Assembly: GCF_963924675.1 (NCBI RefSeq)
Contig: NC_089236.1
Location: 61,279,306-61,343,305, forward strand
DNA length: 64,000 nucleotides
Origin: Phocoena phocoena
Taxonomy: Eukaryota; Chordata; Mammalia; Artiodactyla; Phocoenidae
Direction of reading: 5' to 3'
Positions 36,310 to 49,412 of this stretch are shown in pieces (the first letter of the stretch is position 1; the number at the start of each line of letters is the position of its first letter). The position numbers and the translations under genes are program-made. Under the pieces are notes generated by a model, which was given only the letters and a program-made list of their open reading frames with translations, did not search any database and had not been told where the DNA came from.

Positions 36310-36470
36310 AACTTCCTGTGGCTGTTCTCAGTCATTAGGAAAGACCAGTGACCAAAACAAACAAAATCTGCATGTGTAATGCTTTCGTTTTACTGGAGGA
36401 GACAGATACTAATAAGTCAAACAAATGAATAAATTCAACATTATGTTAAATAGAAGAAAATGGTAAACAT
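36310..36470 (-). repeat. L2 fragment
   Basis: 'gtgaccaaaacaaacaaaatctgcatg', 'ttactggaggagacagatactaataagtcaaacaaatg' (abridged) follows the reverse L2 3' region. Confidence 0.6.
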
Positions 36471-37039
36471 GAAATGTGTATGTTTAGAAGTAGATGGGGA
36501 TAAAACCAAAAACACACATGCAAAATCATTGCAGGGCAAACTAAAAGATTACTAAAAAGGTGCAGAAGATTGAAATATTTAGAAAAAATTGCCTGTGTTG
36601 GAAATTTCAATATTGTAAGGATGTAAATTTCCATAGTTAATGAATAAATCAATGCAAAATTTTTTCTGACAGCATTTTTCCTAGAATTTATTTAGTTGTA
36701 AAATCATAATTAAATATAAATTGGTAGAACAAAGGAAAGTATTTTGAAGAAGGAAATTTATGCAGGGTATAAGGAACTTACTCCCCGTATTATCAGTGCT
36801 TAATATAAAACTCTGGTAGTTATCACAGTGTATCAAAGGAACAAGATGAAAAGCCCATAAAAGTCACATCCATAATGGACACTTGGCATGTGACACAGGT
36901 ATATTACAAATTTGTGTGTATAAATAGTCCATGAATGTGGACATGTAATGTGTATAAACAGGGGAGACATGATCCCTGAACTAACAGAGATTACAGTTAT
37001 GTTTAACTTTTTAATAAAGGCTACACTGTTTCCAAAATA

Positions 37040-37740
37040 TGAATTCCAGTTCTGCCACTTTCTTGCCAAAATCTTAGATATTCTAATAGGTGTGTAGCAG
37101 TGTTTCACTTGTGGTTCTTATTTGTATTTCTAATTACTAAAGACATTGGCTTTTCATTTGCTTATGTGACATCCATATACCTTCTGTGATGAGGTGTCTG
37201 TTAAATTGTTGCTCCTTTTTAAAGCAGAATTTTAAAAATATTGATTTTTGAGAGTTCATTTTATATTCTGCAGAAAATTTCCTTATCAGATAGGTACTTT
37301 GCAAATATTTTTCTCCCAGTTTGTGGCTTATCTTAGCAACATTTTAGCACTCGTTTTTGAAGAGTAGAAGGTTCCATTTTAATGAACTCCATTTTGTCAA
37401 AATATTTTTTTCATGGGTCAGGCTTTTGATGTTACATACGAAAAAATTTGAAATCTTTCAATATCACAAAGGCTTACCTTATGTTTCCTTCTAGAAGTTG
37501 TCTAGTTTTACTTTAAGTCTATCATGCTTTTTGAGTTTTTTTTTTTAAATAAAGTACGAGGTATGTTATACTTTTTTTTCTATGAACCTCCAATTTTTTT
37601 CAGTACTACTTGCTGAAAAGACTTTTTTTTCATTGACATGAATTTGAAAATTTGTTAAATATAAGTGGATTATATATGTGTTGGTTTATTTTTGGTCTCT
37701 GTTCAGCTCATTGATTGATGTTTCTATCTTTGGCCATTTT
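37040..37740 (-). repeat. L1 (L1ME-like) ORF2 end and 3' UTR
   Basis: 'ccttatcagataggtactttgcaaatatttttctcccagtttgtggctt' at about 37283 and 'ctacttgctgaaaagact' at about 37605 (abridged) are reverse-complement L1 3' landmarks. It forms the 3' end of a long reverse L1 whose upstream parts lie at 38090-38845 and 39100-40390. Confidence 0.75.
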
Positions 37741-37849
37741 TAGTTCTGGGAATTAATTATTCATATCTGTTCATTTAAAAATTTTTGATGATAATTTCCT
37801 TATGTTTTTATAGTCTTTTTATAAATTAAGAACTTAACATTTCCTTATA

Positions 37850-38045
37850 TTTGTTGAAAATGTTTTTGATTATTTTCATTGACATATAATGAACATAGAA
37901 TAAAATGGATGTATTTAAATTATACAATTTTTTGTGTTGACATACATGCATACCCACGAAACCATCACACCAGTCAATAAAGAACATGCTTCTCCATCCA
38001 GCTCCTCCATACACCATTCCCCTACTGAATCCCTCCTTATTAATT
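37850..38045 (-). repeat. L1M 3' tail inserted in the longer L1
   Basis: 'tcattgacatataatgaacatagaataaaatgg', 'cacgaaaccatcacacc', 'caataaagaacatgcttctccatcc' (abridged) match a different L1M 3' terminus from that of its host L1. Confidence 0.65.
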
Positions 38046-38089
38046 CCAGCATGTTTTATTTTTTATTTTTGTAGATTCCATGAAATTTT

Positions 38090-38845
38090 CTACAGTTTTT
38101 TTTTTTTTTTCCCCCTTTCTGGATGCTTCTTCTTTCTCTTGCTTGATTGTACTGGCTAGAACCTGCAGTACAAGGTTGAGTGGAAATGGTAAGAACAGAC
38201 GTCCCTGACTTGCCACCAGTCTTCAGAGGGAAACATTCATTCTTTCACCAGTAAGTATGAAGTTAGCTGCAGGTTTTTATAGATGACCTTTAGCGGGTTT
38301 AGCAAGTTCTCTTCTATTCCCGGTTTGATAATAGTTTTTGTCTGAAATCAATATTGAATTTTTGTGCCCTGTCTTTTCAGTGTCCATTTAGATGGTCATA
38401 TATTTTGCTGTTGTTGATGATATTGTTACTATGGTAACTTACACTGATTGATTTTTGCATATAAAATCATATTGTATTTGTGATGCTAACTTTACTTTTT
38501 CATGATGCATTTTTATATATTATTGGATTCTATTTGCTAAAATTTGGTTTAGAGGTTTTGCATCTAGGTTTGTTAGAAATTTCTATTATATTTTTCTTTC
38601 CTAGTAATATCTTTATTTGGTTTTGGTATCAGGATATCAGGTAATAATGGAATGAGCTGGGAAGTATTCCTCTCTCTTAATTCCTGGACAAGTTTGTGTG
38701 GAATTGGTATTATTTCTTTCTTAAATCTTTGGTAGAATTCACCAATGAAGCCATTTTGGCCCAGAATCTGGGAATGTTTTTAACCATAAATTCAATATAT
38801 TTGATAGTATTAGACTATTCATTTCATCTATTTCACTTTTTAAAA
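38090..38845 (-). repeat. L1 ORF2 reverse transcriptase region, dead
   Basis: Reverse complement of the RT core: 'cttgcttgattgtactggctagaacctgcagtacaaggttgagtgg' at about 38139, 'ttttggtatcaggatatcagg' at about 38621 and 'tggtagaattcaccaatgaagccattttgg' at about 38730 (abridged). The last phrase encodes, on the minus strand, the remnant of the 'GPDGFTGEFY' start of the RT domain. No open frame survives. Confidence 0.85.
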
Positions 38846-38847
38846 CA

Positions 38848-39095
38848 GTGTTATTGAAATATAATGTCCATACCTTCAAATTTACCTATTTTAAATGTAC
38901 AGTTCAATGTTCTTTAACATTTAGTTCTTGCCCATTTTAAAAATTGATTTATCTTAATTTTCACTTGCAAGAATTCTTTTTATATTCAAACCCCTTATCA
39001 GATAAATGATTTACAAATATTTTCTCCAATATCTGGTGTGTCTTTTCATTACTTTGATCATGCCTTTTTCATATATTTAGTTTTGAGTAATCCTT
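38848..39095 (-). repeat. L1 3' UTR fragment inserted in the longer L1
   Basis: 'cagtgttattgaaatataatgtccataccttcaaatttacc' and 'accccttatcagataaatgatttacaaatattttctcc' (abridged) are reverse L1 3' UTR landmarks. They sit between two collinear ORF2 parts. Confidence 0.65.
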
Positions 39096-39099
39096 GGCT

Positions 39100-40390
39100 A
39101 TTTTTGTCTTTCAAGTAATCTATTTCATCTAAGTTGTTGAATTGTTAGGAGTAACATTCGTAATGATTCCTTGTTATCTCTTTACTATCTGTAGAATCTC
39201 GAGGGACATTCCCTCTCTCGTTCCTGATGATACTAAATTGTATATACCCTCTTTTTGTTTTTCCTGTTCTGCTAATGAATTTTATTATTCTGCTTCTCAA
39301 AGATCCAGGTTCTGGGTTTATTCATTTTCTCTATTGTTTTTGTTTGCTAATTCATTGATTTCCTCTTAGATCTTTACTAATTCCTTTCTTCCATTTACTT
39401 TATATATATATAAATATATATATTGTTGTTGTTCTTCTTCTTCCTTTTGTGGTTTCTTAAGTTGGAGCTGAAGTAGTTGATTTACCATTTTCCTTATTTT
39501 TTAACATAGGCATTTAGAGCTATACATTTCCCACTACTAACTGTTTTACCAGTCTCCCGCAAATTCTGATGGGTTTTCATTTAGTTCAAAATATTTTTTA
39601 ATTTCCCTTTTAATTTCTCTTTGACCCATGGGTTATTTAAAAGTCATTTATTTAGTTTCCACATATTTGGGGATTTTTCAGAGGATTTTCTTTTACTGAT
39701 TTCTAATTTAATTTTATTGTGGTCAGGCAATGTCATTTACATAACTTGAATCTTTTCGAATTTATTCTGAGTTGATTTATGGTCCAGAATTTAGTGTATC
39801 TGCATATATGTTTCATGTGTTATTGAAAATAACATGTATTTTGTTGTCAGTAGCTGTAATGTTATACGAATATCATGATGATTAATAATGTTGTCCAAGT
39901 ATATTACATGTTTGCTGATTTTCCACTCTATTTCTCTCTCAATTATTGAGAAAAGAGTGTTGAATTCTCTAATACAATTTTGGATTTCTTTTCCTTGAAC
40001 TTCTATCAGTTTTTGCATCATGTATTTTTAAGCTCTCTTATTAGGTGTATATTATTTAGGATTATTATATCTGCTTAATAAATTGAAAACTTTATTATTA
40101 AAATATGGTCATTTTTATACCTGGCAATGTTTTTTGCTCTTGAAGGTATTTTGTCTGACATTCAGCTGTTTTCTGACTAGTGTTAATATGGTATATCATT
40201 TAATACTTTTTACTTTGAATTTATTGGAGTCATTATATGTTTTTAACATATCTTTATTATAGGCAACATATATTTAGACTTGTTTTTTCTTCTTTTGAAA
40301 ATCTCTGTGTTTAATTAAGGTGTTTTAATCATTTGCACTTAATATAATTTTCAATCTATCACCTTAATATTTGCTGTTTTCTGATTCTAC
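39100..40390 (-). repeat. L1 ORF2 N-terminal half, dead
   Basis: Ordered reverse-complement landmarks include 'tttcccttttaatttctctttgacccatgggttatttaa' (about 39602), 'tttattgtggtcaggcaatg' (about 39713), 'atcagtttttgcatcatgtattt' (about 40006) and 'gttaatatggtatatcattt' (about 40182), abridged. They lead from the RT start back toward the endonuclease. A (TA)-rich and (GTT/CTT)n patch lies at 39400-39445. Confidence 0.85.
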
Positions 40391-42405
40391 TCTTTCTTTT
40401 GTTGACTTATCAAAGTAACCCTTTGCTTTGTTTTTTATTGCATGTTTTAGGGTTTATTGTATACATGTCCCTTTTACTTCAGGAAGCCTGGAGGACTCTC
40501 CTCGGGTTTCTTATACCTTAGCCATGGCCCAGAAACTCCTGGCAGTACATGGGTGTACCTTTGGCTTACTATCTCATTCGTTTTCTGTTTCCAAGGAATC
40601 ATTTTCCTCTGTTGCCTGATGCACACTATCTTAAAAAGAATCTTATTTATTTTGTCCATGTTTTTATTTGATTCAGGTGGAAGACTGCATGTAGTCCCTG
40701 TTTCTAAATCTTGACCAGAAGCAGAAGTCAATTATTGAACACTTAATCTCTCTGAGTTAGGCACTTATTACCTTCATGTTTCTACTAAATCAATATGAAA
40801 TAACAATTTTGCTTGAAGGATTTACTACTTTTAATGTTCCAGAAAAATTGCTATAGGTAATACAGATACAAATGTATGGCTAATATGAAAGTTAGAGGAA
40901 ACTGAGCTCTTGAGTAATATTACTTTGACTTCAAACATGCGGTTGATTAATTTGAATCAGTAGTGACAAGTCAGCTTCAACTGAAATCAAGTAATTGTCA
41001 ACAACCTCTTTACTTGTCAACAGAAGGAAAGAATAAGGCTGGGAATAAAGTCACATTTCATTTCTATCTTTATACCTTAGTCCGTCTGTTGACAGGTAAT
41101 TAGGGCCATTCACAGTTTTTTGGGGTTTTTTTCCTACATTGAGAAAAGGAGACTATTAAGTGTTCCTGCTATAATTCAGAGACACCAGAATTAAAATGGT
41201 TTTATTTCTATGGGTTCCTGCGTTTGAAAATTAAAAATAATTTTAACTTTTCTCCTGAAGTGCTAATATTTAAGTAATTTCTGTTCATCCTACTACCATT
41301 TCCTGTATGATATATGGCTGAACATGAATCATATGCATGATGATTTGTTTAACAAATTTAATTAATTGCACCATGTTTATGAATTTGCCCTATATATTAG
41401 AAAAGTGGATTTTTGTCCAACGTTGCAAACTGTGCTTATTATTTTTCCTTCTGTTTTAGTGACTGAGGTTCTTTGTCAATGCAATTCCCTCTGCCAGTGA
41501 CCTTGAAAGTATCCTTTCCATTATTTTCTGGAATCTTGTATCTGTTATCTGTTGTATTTTCTACATCTTTTGGACTCTCTCTGTTAACTTTTTATTTGTT
41601 TTTATTTTCTGTGATTCTTTCTTCACATCTGAAAACCAGTTCAATTCTCCTATTTTATAAAAACACTACCTGACTGTTCATTTACCTCTACCATAATATC
41701 TTTAGACATTTCCTTAAATTTTGGATCTTGGAACTCAATTCCTCCTGATGCCATGTTTACTAACTTTCAGTTAACTCCTTAGTTCTATGTAGTCTAAATT
41801 CTGTCTTCTTTACTTTAGTAAAACTTCATAGACAGAGGACGGCAACACCTTTTATGTTGCCAAATTTAATAAACATATTTAATCCATTTATTATTAGGCA
41901 TTTCTGCTCCATTGAGCACATTGTATATTTACTCATTGACATTTCTCTCCAAACCAGAAACACTGGCCTCAGTAACACTGTTAATATCCAGATTGTGACT
42001 GAAGTATCATGCTCAAGTAAATTGGAGGAAATATATCAAATAAACTTAAGTAACTTTTATCTACAGAAATTTTAAATACCAATACAGACAGAGATATTAC
42101 ATGTAGAGACTCATCAAAGAATATAAAACATTTTTTGAAAGACATAATAAAATATCTTTTCTTCACAACTTGAGTAATGCTGCCTTTCTCTTTTTTCATT
42201 TTTTAAAATAATTCTCAGTATTTTAAGTATATTAGTGAGTCTGTTTTTTAGTGCCAAGCTTTGCATATGTATTCTCCTTCTTCTCACTCTTTTCACTCTG
42301 CTACAGAGACCCCACACATTCTTATTGCTTCAGCATGCTCCTTACCTTATGAATGCATATCTCTAGCTTTGGTGTTCAAACTTGATAATCCAAGCTCAAA
42401 TATCA
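40391..42405. other. Unassigned sequence
   Basis: Frames at 40428-40619, 40457-40714 and 40474-40731 overlap on both strands with no recognisable motif. The proximal part may still belong to the L1. Confidence 0.35.
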
Positions 42406-42409
42406 GTTT

Positions 42410-42665
42410 GCCTGCTGGATAACTTCATTTGTGTGCCTGTAGCTGCATCACACTTAATAACTTGAAAACAATAATTTTAGTTTTCCCCAAATTTGATCTG
42501 CTTCCTGTATTCCCCTTCTATAATAATGGCACCCAAAACAACCCAGTGATCCATACTAGAAACCTGGACATCATCTGAGACATTTTACATTCCTTTAGAA
42601 CCTACACATTCTGCAAGTAATTAATCACAATATGCAGTCAATATTACTTCTTAAATTGTTCTTAA
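42410..42665 (+). repeat. L2 LINE fragment
   Basis: 'aatggcacccaaaacaacccagtgatccatactagaaacctggacatcatc' and 'aagtaattaatcacaatatgcagtcaatattacttct' (abridged) match the L2 ORF region in order. Confidence 0.75.
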
Positions 42666-44660
42666 GAGAGGGCTGGCTAGCAAGATGAAAGTCAGTCTTT
42701 TGTAATATAATATGGGAGTGACGTTCCTTCAATATTGCCATATTCTAATGATTAGAAGCAAGTTACACAAAGGAAGGAATTTTTATAAGAAATTATTTGG
42801 GTGGCATCTTAGAGGCTTTCTGCCAAACATTCCAGAAAATGTGAGGGTTTTGAGACACACACTGGGTTAAAGGATTATTATTATTTTTAAGTTTGGTTTG
42901 GAGAGTGCAACTTGGACCCAGGGCCAAAGCGGTTTATCTACTCTATGGACAGAAAGGAGAGGGGAAAAAGCAAAGCTGCTGATGACAGATGGTTTTGCAG
43001 TATCCCCAAGAGACTGGCCTATCAAAGGACCCAGTAAATTCATTCCCCCTTCCGTATAGAGGAGCAGTTTAGCAATAAAAAGAAGGAAGAATATTTCCCT
43101 CAGTAGCTGAAGCAACTTTCTCATTAGAAGGTATTCAAATAGAGTGAAAAATGTTTTTTCCTTGACATCTAAAAGTCCAGATGTAACAACCATATTATCA
43201 TACAGGCACCATTATTGTTTTATGGAATTAGTAGATTAATCTATCAATCTATTAGTAATTAATAGAGCTATACTGAGATCTCATCATTTCTTAATACCTT
43301 TTAACAAGATGTAAAATAAAAATTCCAGCTTTGGAAAACTGGTAGTTTCAGTTCTAAAATTTTCTTTAACAGATCATCATTTCATATCAATGCCCAATTT
43401 TATATTTGTTAATATTGAACTGAGACACAACCCTACCCATGCATCAGATGTGGACACTTTACTGTCAAAAGTGGTATTATTATTATTAAACCATGGACTC
43501 AGTTGCTTATCATGAGTTTTAGAGGCTAATGTTTAAGGTGAAAAATTTGGTAACAAGAAGGTCCTTGCACTGCACCAGATATCAGCTGACCCCTCATTTA
43601 CTTCTTATTTCTCTGTTGTTATATCTTCAAATAAATCCATATTGATGCAGAAACTCTAGATTCTATACACATCAGTGAGAATTTGTTTACTTTCAGCCAC
43701 TCGATTTTATAATGATCTTAGGATCACATCTAACTTCAGGTCCAATTATTTTATAGAACGATAGTGATCAGTTATTCAACTCTCCCACCAAAAAAATACA
43801 AAGGCATTGATCGAATCATTGGAGGTGAGATTTAGGTTAGATATGATAAAGAGCTTCCATATGTATGGACTGGGATGTCATTTTAAGTTTTAGAATTATT
43901 TACCTTGAAATCAATCAGAAATAATATAATATATAACATTTGAGAAGACACTGATTTATACTAAAAATTCTGTAGTTATCTTGTTTAATGTTTTAATGAT
44001 TTTATAATCTCTATATAGTAAACTATGGACTAATTTATCTGTTTGGCAATGACTTTCTCTCGCTACTTTTCTCAGCCTACCTGCCACACTTTGCCATCAG
44101 TCTCTCATTACTTTACATATTTCTTCTTTAAGTCAAATGCTTTAGTTTTGCACAGTGAGAAACTACAATGTGTTGAATGTAATTTTACTGTATATTTTCC
44201 AGCAAGGTGTTGTAATTTCAAATTTAAAATGAATATATTTCGACAATTATATGCCAGATAAACAGTCTGATTCCAGATGGTTTAAACAAACTCAATAGCA
44301 CTTTTTAAAAAGTCAGATTGCCCTGTGCAATTGAAAATCTGTTGCTTAATTTTGTGGTCTAAGATAGCAAACATTACAAAATTCCACTAATTAACAATTA
44401 TGTATGCATGATTATAAACAAGAATACAGGAATGGTGTTTTAGCAATGTGTCTTCTTAATTTTATCTTTAATTAACTTTGTGCATTACTTAAGTCAAATA
44501 AAATCCTGAAAAGACTGTCCAGAAACAATTTGTAGTATATGTGTTATTTCTACACAGCAGTATATATTTCTATATATCTCTATGTATATTTCTATATTGA
44601 AATAGATAGATGTTGCTTCTACTTTTAAGAAATAATCAGTCTAAGAAATGCATAATTGCC
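42666..44660. other. Unassigned sequence
   Basis: The minus frame 42867-43193 (108 codons) is hydrophobic in its middle but has no recognisable motif. No repeats were recognised. Confidence 0.35.
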
Positions 44661-44664
44661 TAAA

Positions 44665-45110
44665 TTTCTACTTTCAACTACTGTTCTAGGCACTGGAAAT
44701 ATAGAATGAATCAGAAAAGCTCAGTAACTCTAAGGAGTTTACATGTTAATGAGGTAGAAAAATGTAATCAGTAAGTTAAGAAGAATTTTTAAATTATGAT
44801 AAATTATGCAGGAAATAAACTGAGTGATGTGATAGAAAATTATGCACGTGGGGAAGGTTTATATTGGACAGGGATATCAGAAAAGATGGTATGTAACTGA
44901 GGCCTGAAGATAAGAAGGACTTAGTAATATTACAGCAGGGAAATGAGCATTTGAAGTGTGCATTTGAAGTATGACAAAATGTGCAATAGATCTGTTGTCA
45001 ATGTGATCAAGGGGCAGGGAGGGAGGTGGCTGGCGTCTTGTGAGCAAAGAAGAAAGAGGGTGAAAATAAGATTGAAGTGTGAGCAGGAGAAACCTACAAA
45101 ATGAGCACAC
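44665..45110 (-). repeat. L2 LINE 3' region
   Basis: 'ttctaggcactggaaatatagaatg', 'taaggagtttacatgttaatgagg', 'aataaactgagtgatgtgatagaa' and 'gtaactgaggcctgaagataagaagg' (abridged) follow the reverse L2 in order. Confidence 0.75.
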
Positions 45111-45154
45111 TAATAGTATTAGGTAATTCCACATATTTTCTGTGTATATTTATT

Positions 45155-45405
45155 TTCTAATTTTAAAAAATATTTTTATTGGAGTATAGTAGCTTTACAA
45201 TATTGTGTTAGTTTCTACTGTACAGCAAAGTGAATCAGCTATAGGTATACATATATCCCCTCTTTTTTGGATTTCCTTCCCGTCTAGGTCACCACAGAGC
45301 ACTGAGTAGAGTTCCCTGAGCTATACAATAGATTCTCATTAATTATCTATTTTATATATGGTATCAATAGTGTATATATGTTATCTTTAAATTTAGCTAG
45401 TTCAA
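45155..45405 (-). repeat. L1 3' UTR fragment
   Basis: 'tttttattggagtatagtagctttacaatattgtgttag', 'gtacagcaaagtgaatcagctata' and 'tgagtagagttccctgagctatacaatag' (abridged) are the reverse complement of the artiodactyl-type L1 3' end. It is 5'-truncated within the 3' UTR. No TSD was seen. Confidence 0.85.
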
Positions 45406-45544
45406 TTCCATAGAAGCTTGCAAATCTGTCATTTCAAGATAATCACAATGATCATTTTTTTGGCCTAGGTTTTAGCTCAAGTAATGAATTGTCCATGGTA
45501 AGTTTTTCTGCCCTATAAACTAGAATATTATTAAATTTCTATCA

Positions 45545-45680
45545 TCTCTGGTGTTTACTATGTGTCAGGTTCTAAAATAAGGTCCATATTATATTACTTA
45601 ATCTTTATAATAAAGCATATATAGAATCTTCCTGGTTTTACAGTTGAGAGAACGAAGGATCATAAAGTTATGCAGAACAA
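45545..45680 (-). repeat. MIR fragment
   Basis: 'gtttactatgtgtcaggttctaaaata', 'attacttaatctttataataa' and 'ggttttacagttgagagaacgaagg' (abridged) fit reversed MIR. Confidence 0.6.
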
Positions 45681-46604
45681 ATGGTCTGCACGATTCTGTG
45701 TTATATGCTCTCTCTATTGCACAATCACTATTAACATTTGATAGCTCTACCAGCCTTCCACTTCGCCCTGGATTCCTGGTCTCTCTAGGTTCCTGGAATA
45801 AGTTACTAGGGAAATATTTCTGGTATCTAATTTTCAAAATTGTAGGCAACTGTTGATTCCCACATAGTAGCAAAAAATAACTCACAACTAGCTCAGAGAA
45901 GTTTGTTTTCATAAAAATAAATATGTATAAAGCACCTCTCCACATTGTACTATCACTGGCTGTCACCTCTGAATTCAATTTATTCTTTATCACTATAACA
46001 ATCTAAATTTCACCATAAAAATTTAAATCTCATAATAAGAAATGGACACAGATATACTGACATGGAGTGGGGAAAAAATGAACACATCTTCAATGAAGGA
46101 ACTAAATTCCATCTACTCCACTAAGTTCACCTAGATGTGGCAACCTCTAACATTTGTTTGGACTTCTCTTAGGACATTTGTTGGTATTTGTGTTGAATTA
46201 AGTTTAATTATATTGAAGTGTATGAATACACAGTTTGTCAGATATGTTTTAACGGCTATACTAAACAGCACACAGGTTGGGTTCACTTGGGTTCACTTGG
46301 TAGAGTAGGACAATAATAACTGCCTGTGATTGCCTACGTAGGTAACTCAAGAGAAGGGCACAAAGTAATAGATATAAAAAAAACAGGGTCCAGCCAGTGT
46401 TTTTGTTTAATGTGTATACACTTAAAAATTGCATTGCCATGTACCAGTCTTAAAGCATTTGAACATGTAGTTGTAAAATTATATTATTTAAACAGAATCA
46501 AAAATATAAATTGCCAAGTACTTCCATAATATTCATGAAGAAAGTTTTTCAAAATTATAGAGATAACCTAAATTAGTGAAATGATAACCATGTTCATGGG
46601 TAGG
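45681..46604. other. Unassigned sequence
   Basis: The minus frame 45598-45993 (131 codons) overlaps the MIR and has no recognised motif. A 10-bp tandem 'gggttcactt' x2 is at about 46278-46297. Confidence 0.4.
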
Positions 46605-47165
46605 AAGAATTAATATGGTAAAATTTTCATTTTTTCCACAAAACAATATATAAAATTAAGGCAATTTCAATCAAAATGCTGAAAGCTTTTTCTTGGTACT
46701 TAAAATGTTGATTCTGGAATATGTAGGGAAAAGTAGAAGAAAAAGAATAAGTAATCATGCTTTAAAGAAGTATAAGTTTACAGAATTTGTCTTATCAGAT
46801 AATTATATGTACTATCAAAGTACAGTAATGAAGAAATGTGGTACTGACACACGGATAGAGAAATAAACCAATGTAACACATTTAAGACATCATAAACAGG
46901 CCCTCATATATATTGCAGATCACTGGAAAAATCATGATACTTTCATGAAAAGGTGCTGGAACAATTAGCTATCTACTTTAAAAAAGTAACAGCAATAAAT
47001 AAACTGCTTTTATTATTTTGCTTATTGCTTATTTAGGAAGCAATAAACTACTTTTAAAAAATATTTTCTCCAAATACAAAAATTCAGTTACTAGAGATTA
47101 AAGAATGATGTCAAAATAATAAAGTTAGAGCTTTCAGGAAAATAAAGGTAGAATATCCACATCAC
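46605..47165 (+). repeat. L1 ORF2 C-terminal fragment, dead
   Basis: 'ggcaatttcaatcaaaatgctgaaagc' at about 46660, 'aatgtggtactgacacacggatagagaaataaaccaatg' at about 46836 and 'aaaggtgctggaacaattagctatc' at about 46950 (abridged) match the post-RT part of ORF2, with stops in all frames. Confidence 0.75.
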
Positions 47166-47199
47166 CAGACAGATAGTTATGTATTTCTTAAGTAACACA

Positions 47200-47532
47200 T
47201 AAAACAAGAGCAACCTCCAATGATTGTGGTCCTTATAAAAAGAGGAAAACCTGTACACAGACACACAGGTGAGAAAGCCATGTGAAGATGGATGAAGACA
47301 TTGAATAATGCATCTACAAGCCAAGAAATGACAAGGTTTGCTTGCAACCACCAGAAGCTGGAAGTGGAAAAGAAAGATTCCTCTCCTTGAGCCTTTAAAG
47401 AAAGCATGGCCCTGCCAACAGCTTGATTATAGACTTCTAGCCTCCAAAACTGTGAAAGAATAAATTGCTATTGTTTTAGGCCACACGGTGCGTGGTGCTT
47501 TGTTACAGCAGCCCTTGGAAACTAATAGAGCC
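47200..47532 (+). repeat. MLT1-type MaLR LTR
   Basis: 'gtccttataaaaagagg', 'gtacacagacacacagg', 'gccatgtgaagatggatg', 'gccctgccaacagcttgatt', 'cctccaaaactgtgaaagaataaa' and the end 'gttacagcagcccttggaaactaatagag' match MLT1 in order. Its polyadenylation signal is 'aataaa' at about 47459. No internal retroviral genes accompany it. Confidence 0.85.
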
Positions 47533-48450
47533 ACTGAGTGGCATTTGTAGTATTCTAAAACTCCCCACATATTGACGCCAAGTATCTTGCAAGGTCACTG
47601 TTTAAAGACTTTTGTAGTTCTTTCGACTTCCCCCATTTCGTTATGATGTCTCATTTAGAGTAATATGCGTTTTCATTTATTTCCTTAAACTTCAAGTCAC
47701 CCACTTTTAAAATATTTACTTATTTCTTTATCATAGACAAAGAACCTTATTACTCATGGCAGAAGCAGAAGGCAGGCTTCACATTTGAGCCAATTACCCT
47801 TGGCCTCCTGCCCACTACCTTCACCCCTCAACAAGAGAGTGACACAGATGGGCCTACACAGACTCCAGCACAAACAGTGGGCTGCATTGTAGGAAAGGAA
47901 CGCTGAGTGTGGGGGGAGTCACTGCTTTTCTAGTGAATGGTAAGCAGACCATGCTCTTTATTCCATAGAGATACTGCCTTGTATAATTACTTGCTGTAAA
48001 CACAAAGCTGAGAAATAGCCCAGGTAAAGAACTGTTAAGACCTTGCGTTCTTGGCATCCCAATCATGAGCATGTAGGAATGCTCGGGGCCCATGGCATAT
48101 TGTGTCCTTTCTAGTGTAGAAGAGTGAAAATCTCCCACGGGGAATTTAAGGACCACTGTGGCTTATAGGTAGAGAAGATAAGACACAAAATGAAGGTGCC
48201 GGTTTCAAGCCACCACAGTAGAGGTTTTTTTCTGAAGAAAAATCTTAGGTCATGCCAAATCAGACCTATACCCAGAAGTTGAAACATAATGCTCTCACTC
48301 TATTGTACATTGATCAAAAACTACACCTGAGGTACAATATTCACTCTGAACGTCATATTTTACACTAGTGTATAATACATTACATTAGATTTAAATGGTT
48401 GAAAAAAAGTTCAAAGAAGAATATTTCCTGACATGTGAAATTCAAATTTC
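47533..48450. other. Unassigned sequence
   Basis: The minus frame 47854-48156 (100 codons) has no recognised motif. Confidence 0.35.
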
Positions 48451-48454
48451 AGTG

Positions 48455-48615
48455 CCAATAAGTGATGTTTTAGTGAATACAGTCATATTTATTCCTATAA
48501 GTATTATCTGTGGCTGCTTTCCTGCCAAAACGGCAAACTTGTGAACCATAAAGAGACTACAAAACCTAAAATGTTTACTATCTGGCCCTTTATAGAACAA
48601 GTTGATGAATCTGCT
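48455..48615 (+). repeat. hAT-type DNA transposon fragment
   Basis: 'tattatctgtggctgctttcctgccaaaacggcaaact' and 'caaaacctaaaatgtttactatctggccctttatagaacaagttgatg' (abridged) match a common non-autonomous mammalian hAT element. I am not certain of its family name. Confidence 0.65.
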
Positions 48616-49395
48616 TGTACACAATGGGGTAGGGGTTTAGCTCTATTGGCTAAGCCAAACACCAGGCAAATTAATAAAAGGAGCAGCAACTTATAGGATA
48701 TGGGGGAAGGGAGTGAGAAGGTTAGGAAATAAAAAACAGTTAGGAGAGCTTTGAAGCATGGAAGTAAAGGGGTATATTGGCACATCACCAGAACTCCAGG
48801 TTAAGAAGGCAAGGATGAAGTCTGTTCAGGAAACAAGCAGCCAAAGCTGTCCAGAGAACTCTGGATGAGCCATGACGCCCTCTGCTGACCACTCCATGCC
48901 TGTGAGCCTGAAACCCTTTTTGTTTTGTTTTGTTTTTGTTTGTTTTTTACATATTCATGTATCTATTCTTTTTCAAATTCTTTTCCCATTTATGAAAACT
49001 TTTCTTAGTGAGATTGGAGGCAGGCGGTAGGTGGAGAATATGAGAGGGTTATTTGAGAGGGTTACCTGAGATGGGTTTTAAGTAAGGATGGCAAGATAGT
49101 TTTCACTGAGAAAATAAGGCACATGATAATATCTAAATGAAGTGAAAGAAGCTGCACTTATTTTTTAAAGATCCCAAATGATGAAGAAATGTTTGGGACC
49201 ATTTGTAAAACGTGTTAGGCTGTCAAATGTGAGGATATAAGCCAGTATTTCTGTGAAGGTATTGAACCTATCTCTAGGAGTACCATTTCAACTGCTGAAT
49301 TAAAACATTAGGCACAGCTTTTATTAGAAACACAGAAAATGCATTACTTCACAAGTGATCACATTCCCTTTGAAGTATTTGAATAGAGTTTAATT
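48616..49395. other. Unassigned sequence
   Basis: Contains a (TTTTG)n patch at about 48917-48948. Confidence 0.4.
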
Positions 49396-49412
49396 AAAAA
49401 GTATCACAATTA

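Noticed and set aside
45598..45993. 131-codon minus-strand open frame
   Set aside because: It overlaps a reversed MIR fragment and shows no motif.
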